64,000 nucleotides of DNA from contig DEIO01000022.1 in the NCBI GenBank assembly GCA_002352545.1, positions 1-64,000 on the forward strand, in the 5' to 3' direction. Origin of the DNA: Patescibacteria group bacterium UBA2772 (lineage in GTDB: Bacteria > Patescibacteriota > Minisyncoccia > Moranbacterales > DUUL01). A program made the translations under genes and the position numbers. How positions within the stretch are numbered: the stretch's first letter is position 1; every line of letters starts with the position of its first letter. Below the pieces are notes generated by a model that did no database searches, was not told where the DNA came from, and saw nothing but the letters and a program-made list of their open reading frames with translations. Positions 10,801-22,600 of this stretch are shown here, piece by piece.

Positions 10801-13302
10801 GGACCTGATGAAGCTTTGCCGGATTCAATTTCAAAAATTCGTGAGGCTTTGCAAACTGATGTTGATTTTTCAACTCTCTCTTCTTGGGAAGCTGCGATTG
10901 ATTCGGATTTGACTGCTGATTCATCAATGATTTTTCCAGTTTCTTCCACAGAGACTTTTGATAGCTCAACCGATTTGGACCAGGCGGTTACATTTGCAAG
11001 TGGAGCGACTGGAACTTTAAAGATGCTCAATTCTAGTAACGTTGCTTATATGACTGGAATTTCTGGAACGGTTGAAAGAGGTCTTGTTACGATTGATTCA
11101 ACTTCTCATGTTTTTAGCATTTCTAATGAAGGAGAAAAAGTCGGAAGGGCTGTTGCTGAATGCTATAACGATTGGGGTGTCTCAGGGCTATCTGATCGAC
11201 TTATTCTGGATGATTGGGGCGTTAGTAGTGACCATTATGTCAAAGTATACGCTCCAAAGGGACAGAGGCACATTGGAGTAGCGGGAACGGGCTTTCATCT
11301 TAATGCAAATTACTCTTATGGAATTATCACAGCTGCATACACAGAGATTGACGGAATTGAGCTTAGTGGCTGGGGGTGGAATGACAAAGTGCGAAGCGGA
11401 ATTGATGCATCTTATTATAATACGATCAGAAATAACATAGTACATGATCCTGATGATGATACAGCAAGTAAATATATTGGAATTGAGGCTAATGAATACT
11501 GTGAAATTTATAATAATATTGTTTATAATATTGATAAGCCTAGTGCTGGAGATGGAGTTGGTATAACTGGGTTTAGGAATAATATTTTCTATAACAATAC
11601 TGTTTATAACTCACGAAGAGGAATTGTGCGTACAGAAGATGATCAGGATGATATCTTTATCAACAACCTCTCTTTTGGAAATAGTGTAAGCGATTATTAT
11701 ATTACAGCTGTCGCAACATCTCCTTCTTCTTCTAAAAACATTTCTTCAGATGGGACAGCAAATGGCACAAATCCGATGATTAATGTTACATTAGCTCAGA
11801 TTAGTTTCAAGAATGTGACAGCTGGCAGCGAAGATTTACATATTTCGAATTCTTCAGTTGCGGTGAGTGCTGGTTCCAATGAGGTTTTTTCTTTAGTAGA
11901 CCATGATATTGATGGTGATTTGAGGTTGTCAGTGTCAATGGATATTGGAGCGGATCAGGTTGGGACGTCGGTTTATCGGAGTGTTGGACCAGGAAATGTA
12001 AATGTTCTACAAGATGGAATCGGAACGGGAATATCAAATAACATGACAATTTCTGGCACAACAGCAACTTTTGATAGTGATATTGATGATAAAATTGGAG
12101 TTGGCGATGCGATTCAATATGACAGTGATGATGATGGTACTGTTGATTCCATTGCTTTTATTCATTCTCGCGGGAGCTCAACTTCCTATACTCTTAAGAA
12201 TGTTGAAGGACTTACTCCAACGCCAACTTCAGTTGCTGATTCTGATTGGGGAATTTTCAGAGCATACACTTCTTTTGCAAATGCTGAGAAGGGGAATGAA
12301 AATGATGGAATTGACGATAGTTTGGAGAATTTTGATGACTGGACTGTTGGTGGTGAAAAAGATGATGATGAAATTGGGAAAGACCTAACTAGTTCGAATC
12401 AAATTTGGTTAGTTGCTTGTTATGGCGATGCGATGGATTCTCAATCAACTGGAGTAATAGTAGATGGTTGGACCACAAGCAGTGATCAGTATCTTAAATT
12501 TTTTACTCCTGTTTCTTCTAATGAAGTAGGTGAGAGTCAAAGACATGAAGGAGTGTGGGATAGTGAAGTCTACACCCTAACAACTTCAGTTCCACAAGAC
12601 GGGATTCGTCTTACTATCAAGGATTCTTTTGTGATTTTAGATGGACTTCAGCTATTGGGAAAAAGCGATAGTACATATGGAAATATTCTTCAGGTTGAAA
12701 ATGCTGATGCTAGCGCAGTTGTGCAAGTTAAGAATACTTTATTCAAGAAAAGTTTTCAGCATGCAGCATATTTGGGGTCAGCAAATACAGGGAAATTGAT
12801 TATTTCCAATTCAGTTGCACTTAGTTGTGCCCAGGGTTTTGTTGGGGATAGTGAAAATCTAGATGAAGTTCAGCTTTATAATGTCACTGTTGTGAAGTCT
12901 TCTAATTATGCAGCTAATTCAAATTATGGCGCTAGATATCTTTTGGCGAAGAATGTTGTTGCGTTGAATTATGGAGGGTCTTCAGGGTATCGCAATTTTT
13001 TAGGGTTACACGCTGATAGCACCAACTGTGTAGCTAATAACGAAGATATGAGTGGGATAACAGATTCGTTTGAAACGACTCAAACTACAAGTCAGTTTTT
13101 TCAAGATTCTGAAAATGACGACTACCATTTGAAAGAAATTTCCGAGGCGATAGGTAAAGGGATTAATCTCGGTAGCGATTATGCCCTAGATGTTGACAGA
13201 GAAGTCAGAACTAGATGGGATGTGGGCGCTGATGAAATGTTCAAGCCAAACTATGAAGTTCGAGGAAATGTTCAATTTAGAGGCAATGTGAAAATGAGGT
13301 AG
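7828..13302 (+). CDS. Secreted modular right-handed beta-helix protein, 1824 residues
   Basis: The GTG start at 7828 gives a clear signal peptide (hydrophobic ILIFFIYLLTLIPV, likely cut after GVFA). The next ~220 residues begin C-N-D-Q-A-D-G and contain a W-x-C-G-I-V-P pattern resembling a G8-type beta domain. Four modules follow at 8551, 9661, 10828 and 11971. Each opens with a small beta domain, passes a Q/E-R-H-x-G motif, runs through Asn-rich beta-helix rungs and closes with DIDG-x-x-R then W-D-x-G-A/P-D-E/Q. The closing motif is like that of beta-helix proteins annotated as choice-of-anchor Q. The first three modules are type A and the last is type B (Y-R-S-V-G-P opening). The C-terminus carries the doublet VRGNVQFRGNVKMR. 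The downstream 5102-residue gene is a paralogue. A surface or extracellular carbohydrate-related role is plausible but unproven. Confidence 0.85.
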   Translation: MTIFKNSKCILIFFIYLLTLIPVRGVFAATCNDQADGNWNSAATWSCGIVPDADDDVTIDSHAVTITADAESLSTNISGGTLVQNASIIFTVGSGDFLQTGGTMNLNASVMKVFGDFTHSAGTFNAGTSIISLAGKDQIIAGSTTFYKLYKLVNDNDTLTIGNGTNLTIDTGGIMRLKGGDGVSDKLALRSSLDGSSYTITTTGGIAMENLDIKDLALSVTNSASSSLDSGGNTNLVVTKEFISTIKSSGGDYTTLSAWEDAVETDLTAVTTKVFSHGGITGTIADGATVTGATSTATAIVLHATATQILVQSIATSTFQSGEQMQVDGSNYVTLGDAGFGAIATAECYNDWAGGLSDQVIIDDWTTDADNYVKIYTPKSERHNGVKNSGFTLIGSTNPIIGSFESYTKIRGIAVNGDNSDNGSGVTASGTYSEISNCLVYDFGSNHSGGLITGGYSKVFNNLVFNVLGDDSAMSIGASAQPSYVYSNTVINSRNGIYVSDHSGSIGKNNLSTGNITTDYAGDLSKSSCVSSDSTAGYTNGNLSEQKIDFASRLEDDYHLSIDDIAANNRGLDLSVDADYPIIGDIDGDRRVYDEILNEKWDIGADQSSIGFVSKIRASGGDYSTLTSWETANQVDLTADGTLVFSHIEGLKDGIISDGITVVGETSGATATAVHVSEGQILLSSITLSGSDANFAFLPGEKVYISGGVTTSDYIILSNNPPSTASSVAECYNDWPSGLADALSIDGWTTDPHRYPKVYAPEGQRHTGKPLDEGNYTGFALIEDMHWTSTISVVEGGTRISGILIDELNFSSVGINISSSDYYSYNSENIVFTTVSSGVSTGFRSTNNGKALHSNNIAQGLQHGFYLSSWRKSYVYNNVAFDCNSDGFHRHDGMDAHLLKNNIAVENGIDFQGTFDSGSSNNISSDLTVPGSNSINSATLTDLDFKDTTSGTEDLHLGPDSIARGVATEIEDFSLDIDGQPRDIDASGWDVGPDEALPDSISKIREALQTDVDFSTLSSWEAAIDSDLTADSSMIFPVSSTETFDSSTDLDQAVTFASGATGTLKMLNSSNVAYMTGISGTVERGLVTIDSTSHVFSISNEGEKVGRAVAECYNDWGVSGLSDRLILDDWGVSSDHYVKVYAPKGQRHIGVAGTGFHLNANYSYGIITAAYTEIDGIELSGWGWNDKVRSGIDASYYNTIRNNIVHDPDDDTASKYIGIEANEYCEIYNNIVYNIDKPSAGDGVGITGFRNNIFYNNTVYNSRRGIVRTEDDQDDIFINNLSFGNSVSDYYITAVATSPSSSKNISSDGTANGTNPMINVTLAQISFKNVTAGSEDLHISNSSVAVSAGSNEVFSLVDHDIDGDLRLSVSMDIGADQVGTSVYRSVGPGNVNVLQDGIGTGISNNMTISGTTATFDSDIDDKIGVGDAIQYDSDDDGTVDSIAFIHSRGSSTSYTLKNVEGLTPTPTSVADSDWGIFRAYTSFANAEKGNENDGIDDSLENFDDWTVGGEKDDDEIGKDLTSSNQIWLVACYGDAMDSQSTGVIVDGWTTSSDQYLKFFTPVSSNEVGESQRHEGVWDSEVYTLTTSVPQDGIRLTIKDSFVILDGLQLLGKSDSTYGNILQVENADASAVVQVKNTLFKKSFQHAAYLGSANTGKLIISNSVALSCAQGFVGDSENLDEVQLYNVTVVKSSNYAANSNYGARYLLAKNVVALNYGGSSGYRNFLGLHADSTNCVANNEDMSGITDSFETTQTTSQFFQDSENDDYHLKEISEAIGKGINLGSDYALDVDREVRTRWDVGADEMFKPNYEVRGNVQFRGNVKMR
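8551..13302 (+). repeat. Four-module coding repeat array (A-A-A-B)
   Basis: Module boundaries, set at the conserved opening motif, are 8551-9660 (A), 9661-10827 (A), 10828-11970 (A) and 11971-13302 (B). A modules open with F-x-S-x-I-R/K, GGDY-x-x-L and W-E. The third A module instead carries an A-V-T-F-A-S-G-A-T-G-T-L segment that matches the third module of the next gene. Module length is about 370-440 residues. Confidence 0.85.
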
Positions 13303-13341
13303 GCTTTTTGAATTAAGGTTTCGAAGAAAATATATATTAAA

Positions 13342-13373
13342 ATATCCATTTAAATTGCAATTTAAATGGATAT
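13342..13373. repeat. 32-bp perfect palindrome
   Basis: Arms ATATCCATTTAAATT and AATTTAAATGGATAT meet at a central GC, so all 32 bp are symmetric. It starts 39 bp after the upstream stop codon. No T-run follows, so it does not look like a normal intrinsic terminator. It could be a protein-binding site or a transcript-end hairpin. Confidence 0.8.
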
Positions 13374-13393
13374 ATCGAATGTTGTGAAAAAAC

Positions 13394-13415
13394 GCCTTTA
13401 ATAAGAGGCTATTTT
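13394..13415 (+). terminator. Possible weak intrinsic terminator
   Basis: Stem GCCTTT (13394-13399) pairs with AGAGGC (13404-13409, one G-U pair) around loop AATA, followed by TATTTT. The short stem makes it weak; the palindrome just upstream may contribute. Confidence 0.4.
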
Positions 13416-13429
13416 GGGTTATTTAAATT

Positions 13430-13458
13430 TTGTGTAATATGAAAAAGTGTGATAAAAT
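13430..13458 (+). promoter_or_regulatory. Probable promoter of the 5102-residue gene
   Basis: TTGTGT (13430-13435) and TAAAAT (13453-13458) are 17 bp apart. Initiation near 13465 would leave a leader of about 140 nt. Confidence 0.4.
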
Positions 13459-13470
13459 TAGGCATGTAAG

Positions 13471-13503
13471 AGTTGAGTTTAGTTTTTTTAGTTTTACTCA
13501 ACT
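13471..13503 (+). promoter_or_regulatory. Leader hairpin 1
   Basis: AGTTGAGT (13471-13478) and ACTCAACT (13496-13503) are perfect complements around a T-rich loop, near the predicted 5' end of the transcript. Confidence 0.45.
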
Positions 13504-13547
13504 AAATTGCAAAAAATAAAGTAAAAATATTGAAATTTAAGATGATT

Positions 13548-13575
13548 AGTTGGTTTTTGTGAAATAAAAACAACT
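13548..13575 (+). promoter_or_regulatory. Leader hairpin 2
   Basis: AGTT plus GTTTTT pairs with AAAAAC plus AACT, with one bulged G. It ends 28 nt before the ATG, where no good Shine-Dalgarno sequence is visible, and may affect ribosome access. Confidence 0.4.
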
Positions 13576-13603
13576 GGTTCTTCTTCTGCGCTTTATTCTG
13601 TCT

Positions 13604-16600
13604 ATGACTAGAAAACTGAAAATATTTCTATCAATTTTTGTTTATCTCTTGGCCCTAACAGTGGCTAAGGGTGCTTTTGCTGCGACTTGTAACGATCAAG
13701 CTGATGGTGCTTGGAATGAAACTGCTACATGGGATTGTGGAATTGTGCCAGATGCAGATGATGATGTGACAATTGATTCACACACCGTCACAATGACAGC
13801 CGATTCACTTTCAAATACGGTTATAATTAGCGGTGGAACTTTGAATATGGGGAGTTTTATCCATACAAATGATGCTGGGTGGACACATTCTAGTGGTACT
13901 ATTAATTCTCAAACTAGTACATTAACATTCCCCCTTGCTACATTGACGTTTACTCCTGGTTCAGCTGAATATTATAATGTGAAGAGCAGAAGTGGAGGCA
14001 CAAAAATCTTTACATTATCAGGGAATGCTACTGTGTTGAATGATTTGACAATAGATACTTATGGAAATTATATGACAATAAATGGCGATGCCTTTATTGT
14101 TCATGGTGATTTTTATCAATTAGGAACTTTTGGTGTAAATGGTAGTGCAAGTATTGAATTAGTTGGTACGGATGATCAGTCAATTTATCCTAATGGGATG
14201 AGTTTAAATTTGTCGATTGAAATTGATAAGCCCTCTGGAACACTCTCGCTATTTGATACACTTAACACTTCTGGTGATTGGACCTGGGTTCGTGGTATTT
14301 TTGATGCAGGTACGAGTACGTTACGACTAAATCGTACAGGAGGGTTATCTTTTACACCTGGAGATGTGTTTTATTATAATGTAACAATGAATCCAAATTC
14401 TGCAGGTGGTGGTTCGGATGTGTATTTACAAGATGATTTAAGAGTGACTAATAATTTAACAATTGATGCGAATTATTTTGGTCATGGGTTAACTACCAAT
14501 AATCACAATATTACTGCAAAAAACATTGTCATAAATTCCCCAGCTCATATGGTTGCTGGCTCTTCAGGTGTCAAAGTCACTGGTGACTTTACTAATAATG
14601 GGACTTTTACTGCTGGAACCTCGGTGGTTTCTTTCTTGGGAAATAATCAAACAATTTCTGGGGATACAACTTTCTACAAACTATACAAACTTACAAACAC
14701 TGCCGATACTTTGACGGTTACGGCAGGGGACACACTTACAATTGGTACTGGTGGGGTGATGCGTTTTTGGGGAAAACCTGAAGGGAAAACACTTTCGGTA
14801 GTTTCTTCAAGTCCTGGAACTCCATACACAATCACCAAAACAGGCACAGCCGAATTGGAATATACAAATTGGTCGGATGCCACTTGGAGCGCAGCGCAAG
14901 TTGCTTCGGCTTCTTCTCTTGGAACTGGAAACACCAATTTATCAGTGACTAAAGAGTTTATTTCGACAATTAAATCAACGGGTGGGGATTACGCAACGCT
15001 TTCTGGTTGGGAGGATGCAGTAGAAACTGATTTAACCGCTGTGACAACCAAAGTTTTTTCACATGGTGGAATCACTGGAATTATTGCTGATGGAGCGACT
15101 GTTACGGGTGCAACTTCAGGAGCGACTGCTACAGTTTTGCATGCTAGTGCCACTCAAATTTTGGTGCAATCAATTGCTACCAGCACATTTCAAAGTGGGG
15201 AACAAATGCAAGTAGATGGGTCTAACTATGCGACGCTTAGTGATGCAGGCTTTGGTGCGATTGCAACAGCGGAATGTTATAATGATTGGGCAAGTGGGTT
15301 AGCAGATACGTTAACAATTGATGGATGGGTGGTTGATGCAAATCACTATACGAAAGTTTATGTGCCTAGAGCAGAAAGGCATATAGGGAAGCTGAAAGAC
15401 AGTGGCGGAGATTATACAGGATTCACTATTACCGCTGCTTCACAAAACAATTATAATTTTATTATAGAAGATGATTATGTAAGAGTTGATGGTATTGCAA
15501 TGGACGTCAGCACACAGTGGCTTGCTAAAGGTATCTACCCTCATATAGGTGGCACTGAACGTATTATTCTTAGTAACATTTTACACTATGGTGGGGATTC
15601 AGTAATATGGGGTTCTGGAAAGAAATATCTTACGAATTCAATTTTTATAGATAGTTATATTAGTGCGTCTTTTGGAGATTTTAAGGCATATAATGTAACA
15701 GTTGCTGATCATGATGGAGCTGGATTTGGTTCTTATAGTGCGGATGTTGTTTATAAGAATTGTTTAGCTGATACTACTACTGGTTTTTCACCAGATAGCA
15801 ATGGAGGTACGGTTGCTTTAAACAATAGTGCTTCTTTTGATGCTACAGCGGACGATTTTGGTGGAAGTGGTAATCGTCCTGGCCAAACATTTTCTTTTAT
15901 CGATGAAGATAATGATGATTTTCATCTTGTGTCAAAAGACACAGGAGCAAAAAACCATGCAACTGATTTATCTGTTGATCCAGATTTTCCAGTGATTGAT
16001 GATATTGACGGTGAAATGCGACCAGTTTGGGAGGCTTGGGATATTGGAGCGGATGAAGTTTCGAATGTGGAATTTATTTCAACAATCAGAGCTTCGGGAG
16101 GAGATTATTCATCTCTTTCTTCTTGGGAGACGGCGGTACAAACTGATTTGACGGCAAGCACAACACGCGTGTTTTCACATCTTGGAATTATTGGCACAAT
16201 TGTTGATGGCGATGCTGTGACGGGAGCAACTTCTGGTGCAACGGCTAGTGTGGTTCATACTACAACCGATCAAATTCTTTTAGAAACAATTTCAGGAACA
16301 TTTATCTCCACTGAACAAGTTCAAGTTGATGCTTTGAACTATGTAGCCATCTCAGATGAAGGACATGGCGCGATTGCGGTGGCGGAATGTTATAATGATT
16401 GGCCTAGTGGCATGGAAGCAGATTTAAATATTAGTGGTTGGACAACTAGCGCGACTAATTATGTAAAGGTTTATGCACCTGAAGGGCAAAGACACAATGG
16501 AAAAGATTATAATTCTGGATTTTGGATTAAAGAGACAACTGGATGGGACTCAGGTATAGATATCATCGAACCGTATACAAAAATTAGTTTTATTGGATTT

Positions 16601-19600
16601 AATCCTAATAACCAAGGGAGTATCGGAATGAACATCGGAACTGATTATGTGGATATTGATTCATGTATTTTATATAGATTAATTCCTTATTATCAAGTTA
16701 GAGGAATTACTTATGGGAATAGAAATAACTCGACTACTACAAATTGCATAGCTATTGGAATGGATAGTGGATTTTATTTAAGTGGTTATAATACTGATGT
16801 GGTAATTTATAATTCCAGTGCTTTTAAATGTAATGTTGGTTTTTTTCAAAGCTCAGTAGGTGATAAAGCTATATTGAGAAATAACGTTTCTTTTGATAAT
16901 AATGAATCAAATTGGAGTAGCGTGGCTAATTGGCATGCTGATTCATCTAATAACGCCAGTGACGCTTCGGATGCAGCTTTAATTCCTGGAGACAATTCGG
17001 TGACAGGAATTGTCTCTGCTGATTTTGTTGATTTGGCTAGTAGAGATTTTCATCTTTCAGCTGATAGTGCTTTGAAAAATGTTGCTTTGGATTTATCGGC
17101 GACTTTTACCACTGATATCGATGGAGAGACTCGAAATGTTGACGGGGGTGGCTGGGATATCGGAGCAGATGAATCAGATCAGGACTTTATTTCAAAAATC
17201 AGAATAAATACTGAAAGCGATTGGGATTTCGACAAAATTTCTACTTGGGAAGATGCAATTGAGTCCGATTTAACGGTTGAGATTTCTAGGGTTTATACAG
17301 TTCTTGATGCTGGAACTTTCGATGATACTACTGACAAATCACAAGCGGTGACTTTTACTGGTGGAGGAACGGGAACATTGTTGGATATTAGTTCTTCTGG
17401 AATTGCATATATTGTTGGAGTCTCTGGCACAGTTCAAGCGGGAACTGTTACGATTGACACTAATTCTCACACTTTCGTGATTTCTAATACAGGTGCTCAA
17501 ATCGGGAGGGCAGTGGCTGAGTGTTACAATGATTGGTCGAGTGGGCTGGATGATAGTTTTTGGATTGCTGGTTGGACAACTAACGCAAATAATTATTTAA
17601 AAATATACACACCAGAGAGTGAAAGGCATAATGGAATACCAGGCTCTGGATTCTATTTGAACAAATCACTTAGTGCTGCAATGATAACCGCCTCTCAGCC
17701 ATATACTCATTATCTCGGTATAGAAATAAGAAATACCCATAGTTCAGGTACAAGTTTATATGGCAATAGTACTGATGATTCTGCTTATCAATCAGTTGAT
17801 TCATGTATTCTTTATTCCAATACTGGATATAACTCTATGCAACCTGGTACAAAAATTTCAAACTCCCTGGTCAAAGCCTACACTCCAGGAAGCGGTACGG
17901 GTATTACCACTGGTTATTGGGGAAATGTTGGTAGAGAAATATTCAATAATACAGTTATTGATTATGGAACTGGAATTTTTGCTGGAAGTCAGGGCAATAA
18001 TGACAAACTGATTAATAATGTTACTCTTGGCAATACAAATGATTACACTATAGGCACAATTCATGCTGATTCTACTCATAATGCTTCTGATGCCTTTGAT
18101 GATGTTGGAATTCCTGGGGATAACTCAGTGATGGGAATAACCACAAATGATTTTTCTGATATAACTAGCAACAATTACCATCTATCTTCTTCTAGTAAAC
18201 TAAAAAATGTTGGTTATGATTTGTCGACAGTTTTCACTACCGACATTGATGGAGAAACTAGGGATATAGATAACTGGGGTTTTGACATCGGAGCGGATGA
18301 AGCGCCAACTTCAATTTATCGTAGCGTCGGACCAAGTAATACATCTACTCTTGCAGCGGACAGTTCTCATACTAATACGATAACTCTTTCTGATGGAGTG
18401 GCAACTTTTTCTGCCTCGCTTGCTGATAATATCGGTGTTGGGGATGCAGTTTTGATTGATACTGGAGGGACCGATCAAACAATTGATTCTTCTGATACAA
18501 TTTTATTCATTCAAAGCAGAACTGATAGTACTCATTATACTTTGCAAACTGAAGCGGGAATAAAACCTGCTGACATTGCAGTTAACGATACGTATAATAT
18601 TTATAGAGCATATACTTCATTAGTTAATGCGGAAGCTGGGACAAAAAACACTTCAATTCCAATGAGTTTTACAGGGGGAAACAGAGATTTAGTTGCCAAT
18701 AAAGAGCAGTGGAATTTGGCGTGTTATGCTGATACTACTGATACGAGTAGTCTTGCTGAGCATGGTATTTATGGTTGGATAACAAGCGAATCAAATTATT
18801 TGAAAATTTATACGCCTGTAACTTTTGATGAAGTGGGGATAAGTCAAAGACATAACGGAATAGCAGGTACTGGTTATTATTTAGATACTTCTGCTGGTGG
18901 GTATTCAATTAAGAATAGAACTCTATATCTAACCATTGATGGATTGGAAATATCCACAGCACCTGGTCATATTGGTATTGATACTTACTCTGATATGACC
19001 AGATACACAAATGTTAGAAATTCCATTCTACACAATATTGGTTATGTAACAGCAATCATTGCAGATGCTGGTGAAATTGAAAATTGTATAATTTATGATT
19101 TTGGAAGTAGTTCTACTGGACCATATGTTTTGAGTTCTAGTAAGCCTATTCGAAATTGTACAATCTATGCTGATGGTGGAGGAGCTTATAGTGGGCAAAT
19201 GATTCTCAGGGGTGCTGAAGTCTATAATACTGCAATTTATAACACAACCATTGGTGGATACAATGATTTTTATGATTGTACTGGTGATCATAACGCTTCT
19301 AGCGACGGGTCAGCTCCTGGTTCAAATAGTATTACTAACCTGGATTTATACGATTTTGATTTTAAGTCCGTTACTTCTGGGGCAGAAGATTTTCACCTTG
19401 GAATAGATTCGCAATTAATAGACACTGGGGATGATCTGTCTTTAAACTTCACCACTGACATCGATGGTCATCTTCGAACCGAGTGGGATATCGGAGCAGA
19501 TGAAGCTTCAATTGATTTTAATCCAACTGTAATGCAAAGTGGTGGAGATTATTCCACCTTGACCTTGTGGGAAACAGGAGTTCAGACCGATTTGACATTG

Positions 19601-22600
19601 AATACGACAAGAGTCTTCTCGCATGGCGGAAAGGCAGGGATTATTGTGGATGGAGATTTGGTGACTGGAGCAACAAGTGGTTCAACAGCGACAGCAGTGC
19701 ATGCATCTGCAGAGGAGGTTCTTTTAGAAAATATTTCTGGTACTTTTGTTTCTGGTGAACAAGTTCAAGTTGATGCGTCGAATTATGTAACAGTTTCTAA
19801 CGCTGGAAATCCTGCAAACGCTGTGGCAAAGATTGATGGAGCGTGGACAGCAGCAGAAACATCACCACTTTATATCAATGGCTGGACGACTGGCCCACAA
19901 AATATCATCCGAATCTATACAACTGATTCAGCTAGACATAAAGGCCAAAAAGGCACTGGCTATCAGCTTGTTGTCGATGGTACTTATGCTTTGGTATATT
20001 ATAATGATTATGTCTGGATTGATGGATTGGAGCTAGCCGGTAATTCTTATAGCGTTACAACGGAAGAATCTTTTACTAAAGAATTTAAATTTAGTAATAA
20101 TCTTGTTTATGGAGGTGGATGGACAGTTGGAGGAGCTGTTAAAACCGGGACTTATAAGGTTTGGAATAATGTTTTTCATTCTGACAACGATTTCGGTATC
20201 TATGGTCTCTCAGATTCCAATCCTGCTTATTTTTATAATAATACTTTCTATCATTCAATGGCTGCTGGTAATAATCAGCACACTGCTATTTATGGAAGAG
20301 AGAATGTGGTTGCAAAAAATAATAATGCTTATGGATACGGAGGAATCTCTAGTTATAAGGATTTCACAGGTTCTTTTCATGCTGATTCAACTAATAATAT
20401 TTCTTCAGACGATTCAGCTCCAGGAAGCAATCCAACAATCAATGTCAATGTTGTTTTCGCGGATGCTGGGAATAAAGATTTTCATCTTTCTTCTTCAGAC
20501 ACTGTTTCCAAGAATGCTGGCATGTCGCTCGTGAGCGACAATGCTTTAGCTTTTAGCACTGATATTGATGGCACTTCTCGAGGGGGAACTTGGGATATTG
20601 GAGCGGATGAAATTCCAATTGAATTTGAAACAACTATCATGGAAACTGGTGGAGATTTTGCAACTCTTTTGTCTTGGGAGGGTGCAACTACAGCTGATTT
20701 AACTGTACCAACTACTCGGGTTTTCTCACATGGTGGAATCACTGGAGCGATTGCAGGAGATGCAAGTGTGACTGGTGTGACAAGTAGTACGACTGCAACT
20801 GTGGTTTGGGCAACTTCAGATCAGATTCTGCTAGATGGAATCTCAGGAACTTTTGTTTCTGGTGAACAATTGCAAGTTGATGTTTCGAATTATGTAACAA
20901 TTTCAGATTTAGGCGAGCCTGCCAGTTTTGTGGCTAAAATTGATGGGGTTTGGACAGCTGCTGATGCAATAACTGAGTCACTTGTTGTTGATGGACGAGA
21001 GACCGATGAGGATAATTTTTTGAAAATATATACAACAGATCCAGCAAGACATAACGGGACTTGGGACACAGGAGCTTATCGTTTGGAATTGACTTCTTCC
21101 ACACAGTATGATGCAGCGCTTCGACTGAGTGATGAGTACTTTACTTTAGATGGTTTGCAGATTTTGACAAATGTTAGCAATAATGCAAAAGGAATTGAAA
21201 TTACAACTGGTGATGGTGAAAATTATATTTCTAATAATATTGTTAAAGGAACAACATCAGATGATTATGGAATTTTACTTGAAGGAGGGAATAGTAATCA
21301 CATATATAACAATGTGATTTATGATTGGAATCAAGCTGGTATTTTCTTTGATAATAATAGTAATAATACAACTTCTTATTTATTGAATAATACAGTGGAA
21401 AATATATCAGTTGGTTATGGAATTGGATTTTCTGGTGGTGTTGTGGGATCTGTTGTTGTAAAAAATAATATAACCCAGAATACAAATAGCAATGGTTTTT
21501 ATGGAACTTTTGGAGCTGACTCGGGGTATAATATTTCATCAGATGCAACGGCGCCAGGGGCAAGCTCAAAGCATGATATTACGATTTCTTTTGAAAATCT
21601 TGGAGCAGAAGATTATCATTTAATTGAACCTGAACCAAATGCTAGGTCTTTTGGAGAGAATCTTTCAGCTTATGCACCAAATTCGTTTGTAACTGATATT
21701 GATGGACAAATAAGACCGCAAGATGAGAAATGGGATGTTGGTGCAGATGAAGTCACGGCTGCTACGACATTGTATCGTTCAGTAGGGACAAATTCAGCGG
21801 ATTTAAATACAGGAAGTGCGACAGTTGAAATTGTGGGAACAACTGCAACTTTTTCGGCTGGATTAGATGACAAGATTGGGGTTGGGGATGTGTTGCAATA
21901 TGGAACGCCAACTTTGGCATTTATCACCTCGCGAACTTCTGACGCGGTTTTTGAAATTTCAAATTCCACTGGCGGTAATCCAACAACAGCAACAGCGGGG
22001 ACAGCAGTTTCAATCTATCGAGCATATAGTTCGCTTGCTAACTGGGAATCTCAAACTGAAAATACTTCCTTTGATGATACTGTTGAGAATTTTGATACTT
22101 CAACTGATCTTTCTGCTAGTAATGCCAGAATGTTTGTGGCTTGTTATGGGGATGGGACTGACACAACTGCTGTGTCAATTAGCGGTTGGACGACGGGGGT
22201 TGATAATTATATCAAAATTTATACACTAGTGAGTTCTTCAGAAGTAGGTGTGAGTCAACGGCATGAAGGAACGTGGGATGATACAAAGTTCAATATTAAA
22301 ACTGATGGAAATTATAATGCTATTGATATTAAAGATGACTATGTTTATCTCGAAGGGCTTCAGATTCAAGGTTCGTATAATAATGTTACTTTCAATAGTG
22401 TTATTGTAAATCGGGCGAATAATACCCGGGTTTCAAACTCAATCATTGTTGGAAATCATGGTGTTTTGTTGAGTGGCGCTTTAGTTGTTAATTCTATTGC
22501 TGGAACGATATATTTATGGAATGATGTTATATATTTTACAGGTGAGACAGTTAATAGGGCAGGTATTTCATCAAGTGGCATTGGTACGACAGTTTATGCT

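Larger units (their letters stand above)
13303..13603. other. 301-bp intergenic region between the two beta-helix genes
   Basis: No gene is seen here. In order it holds a 32-bp perfect palindrome, a small terminator-like hairpin, a probable promoter and two leader hairpins upstream of the ATG at 13604; each is listed separately. Confidence 0.7.

Noticed and set aside
10560..11030. 156-codon open frame on the minus strand
   Set aside because: It lies wholly inside the beta-helix gene, is low-complexity (Ser/Val/Glu), and mirrors the repetitive Ser/Thr/Gly/Asp codons of the real frame.
20103..20534. 143-codon open frame in another + frame
   Set aside because: It is a shadow of the giant beta-helix gene, rich in Ile/Leu/Met from its out-of-frame codons, with no domain and no start signal.
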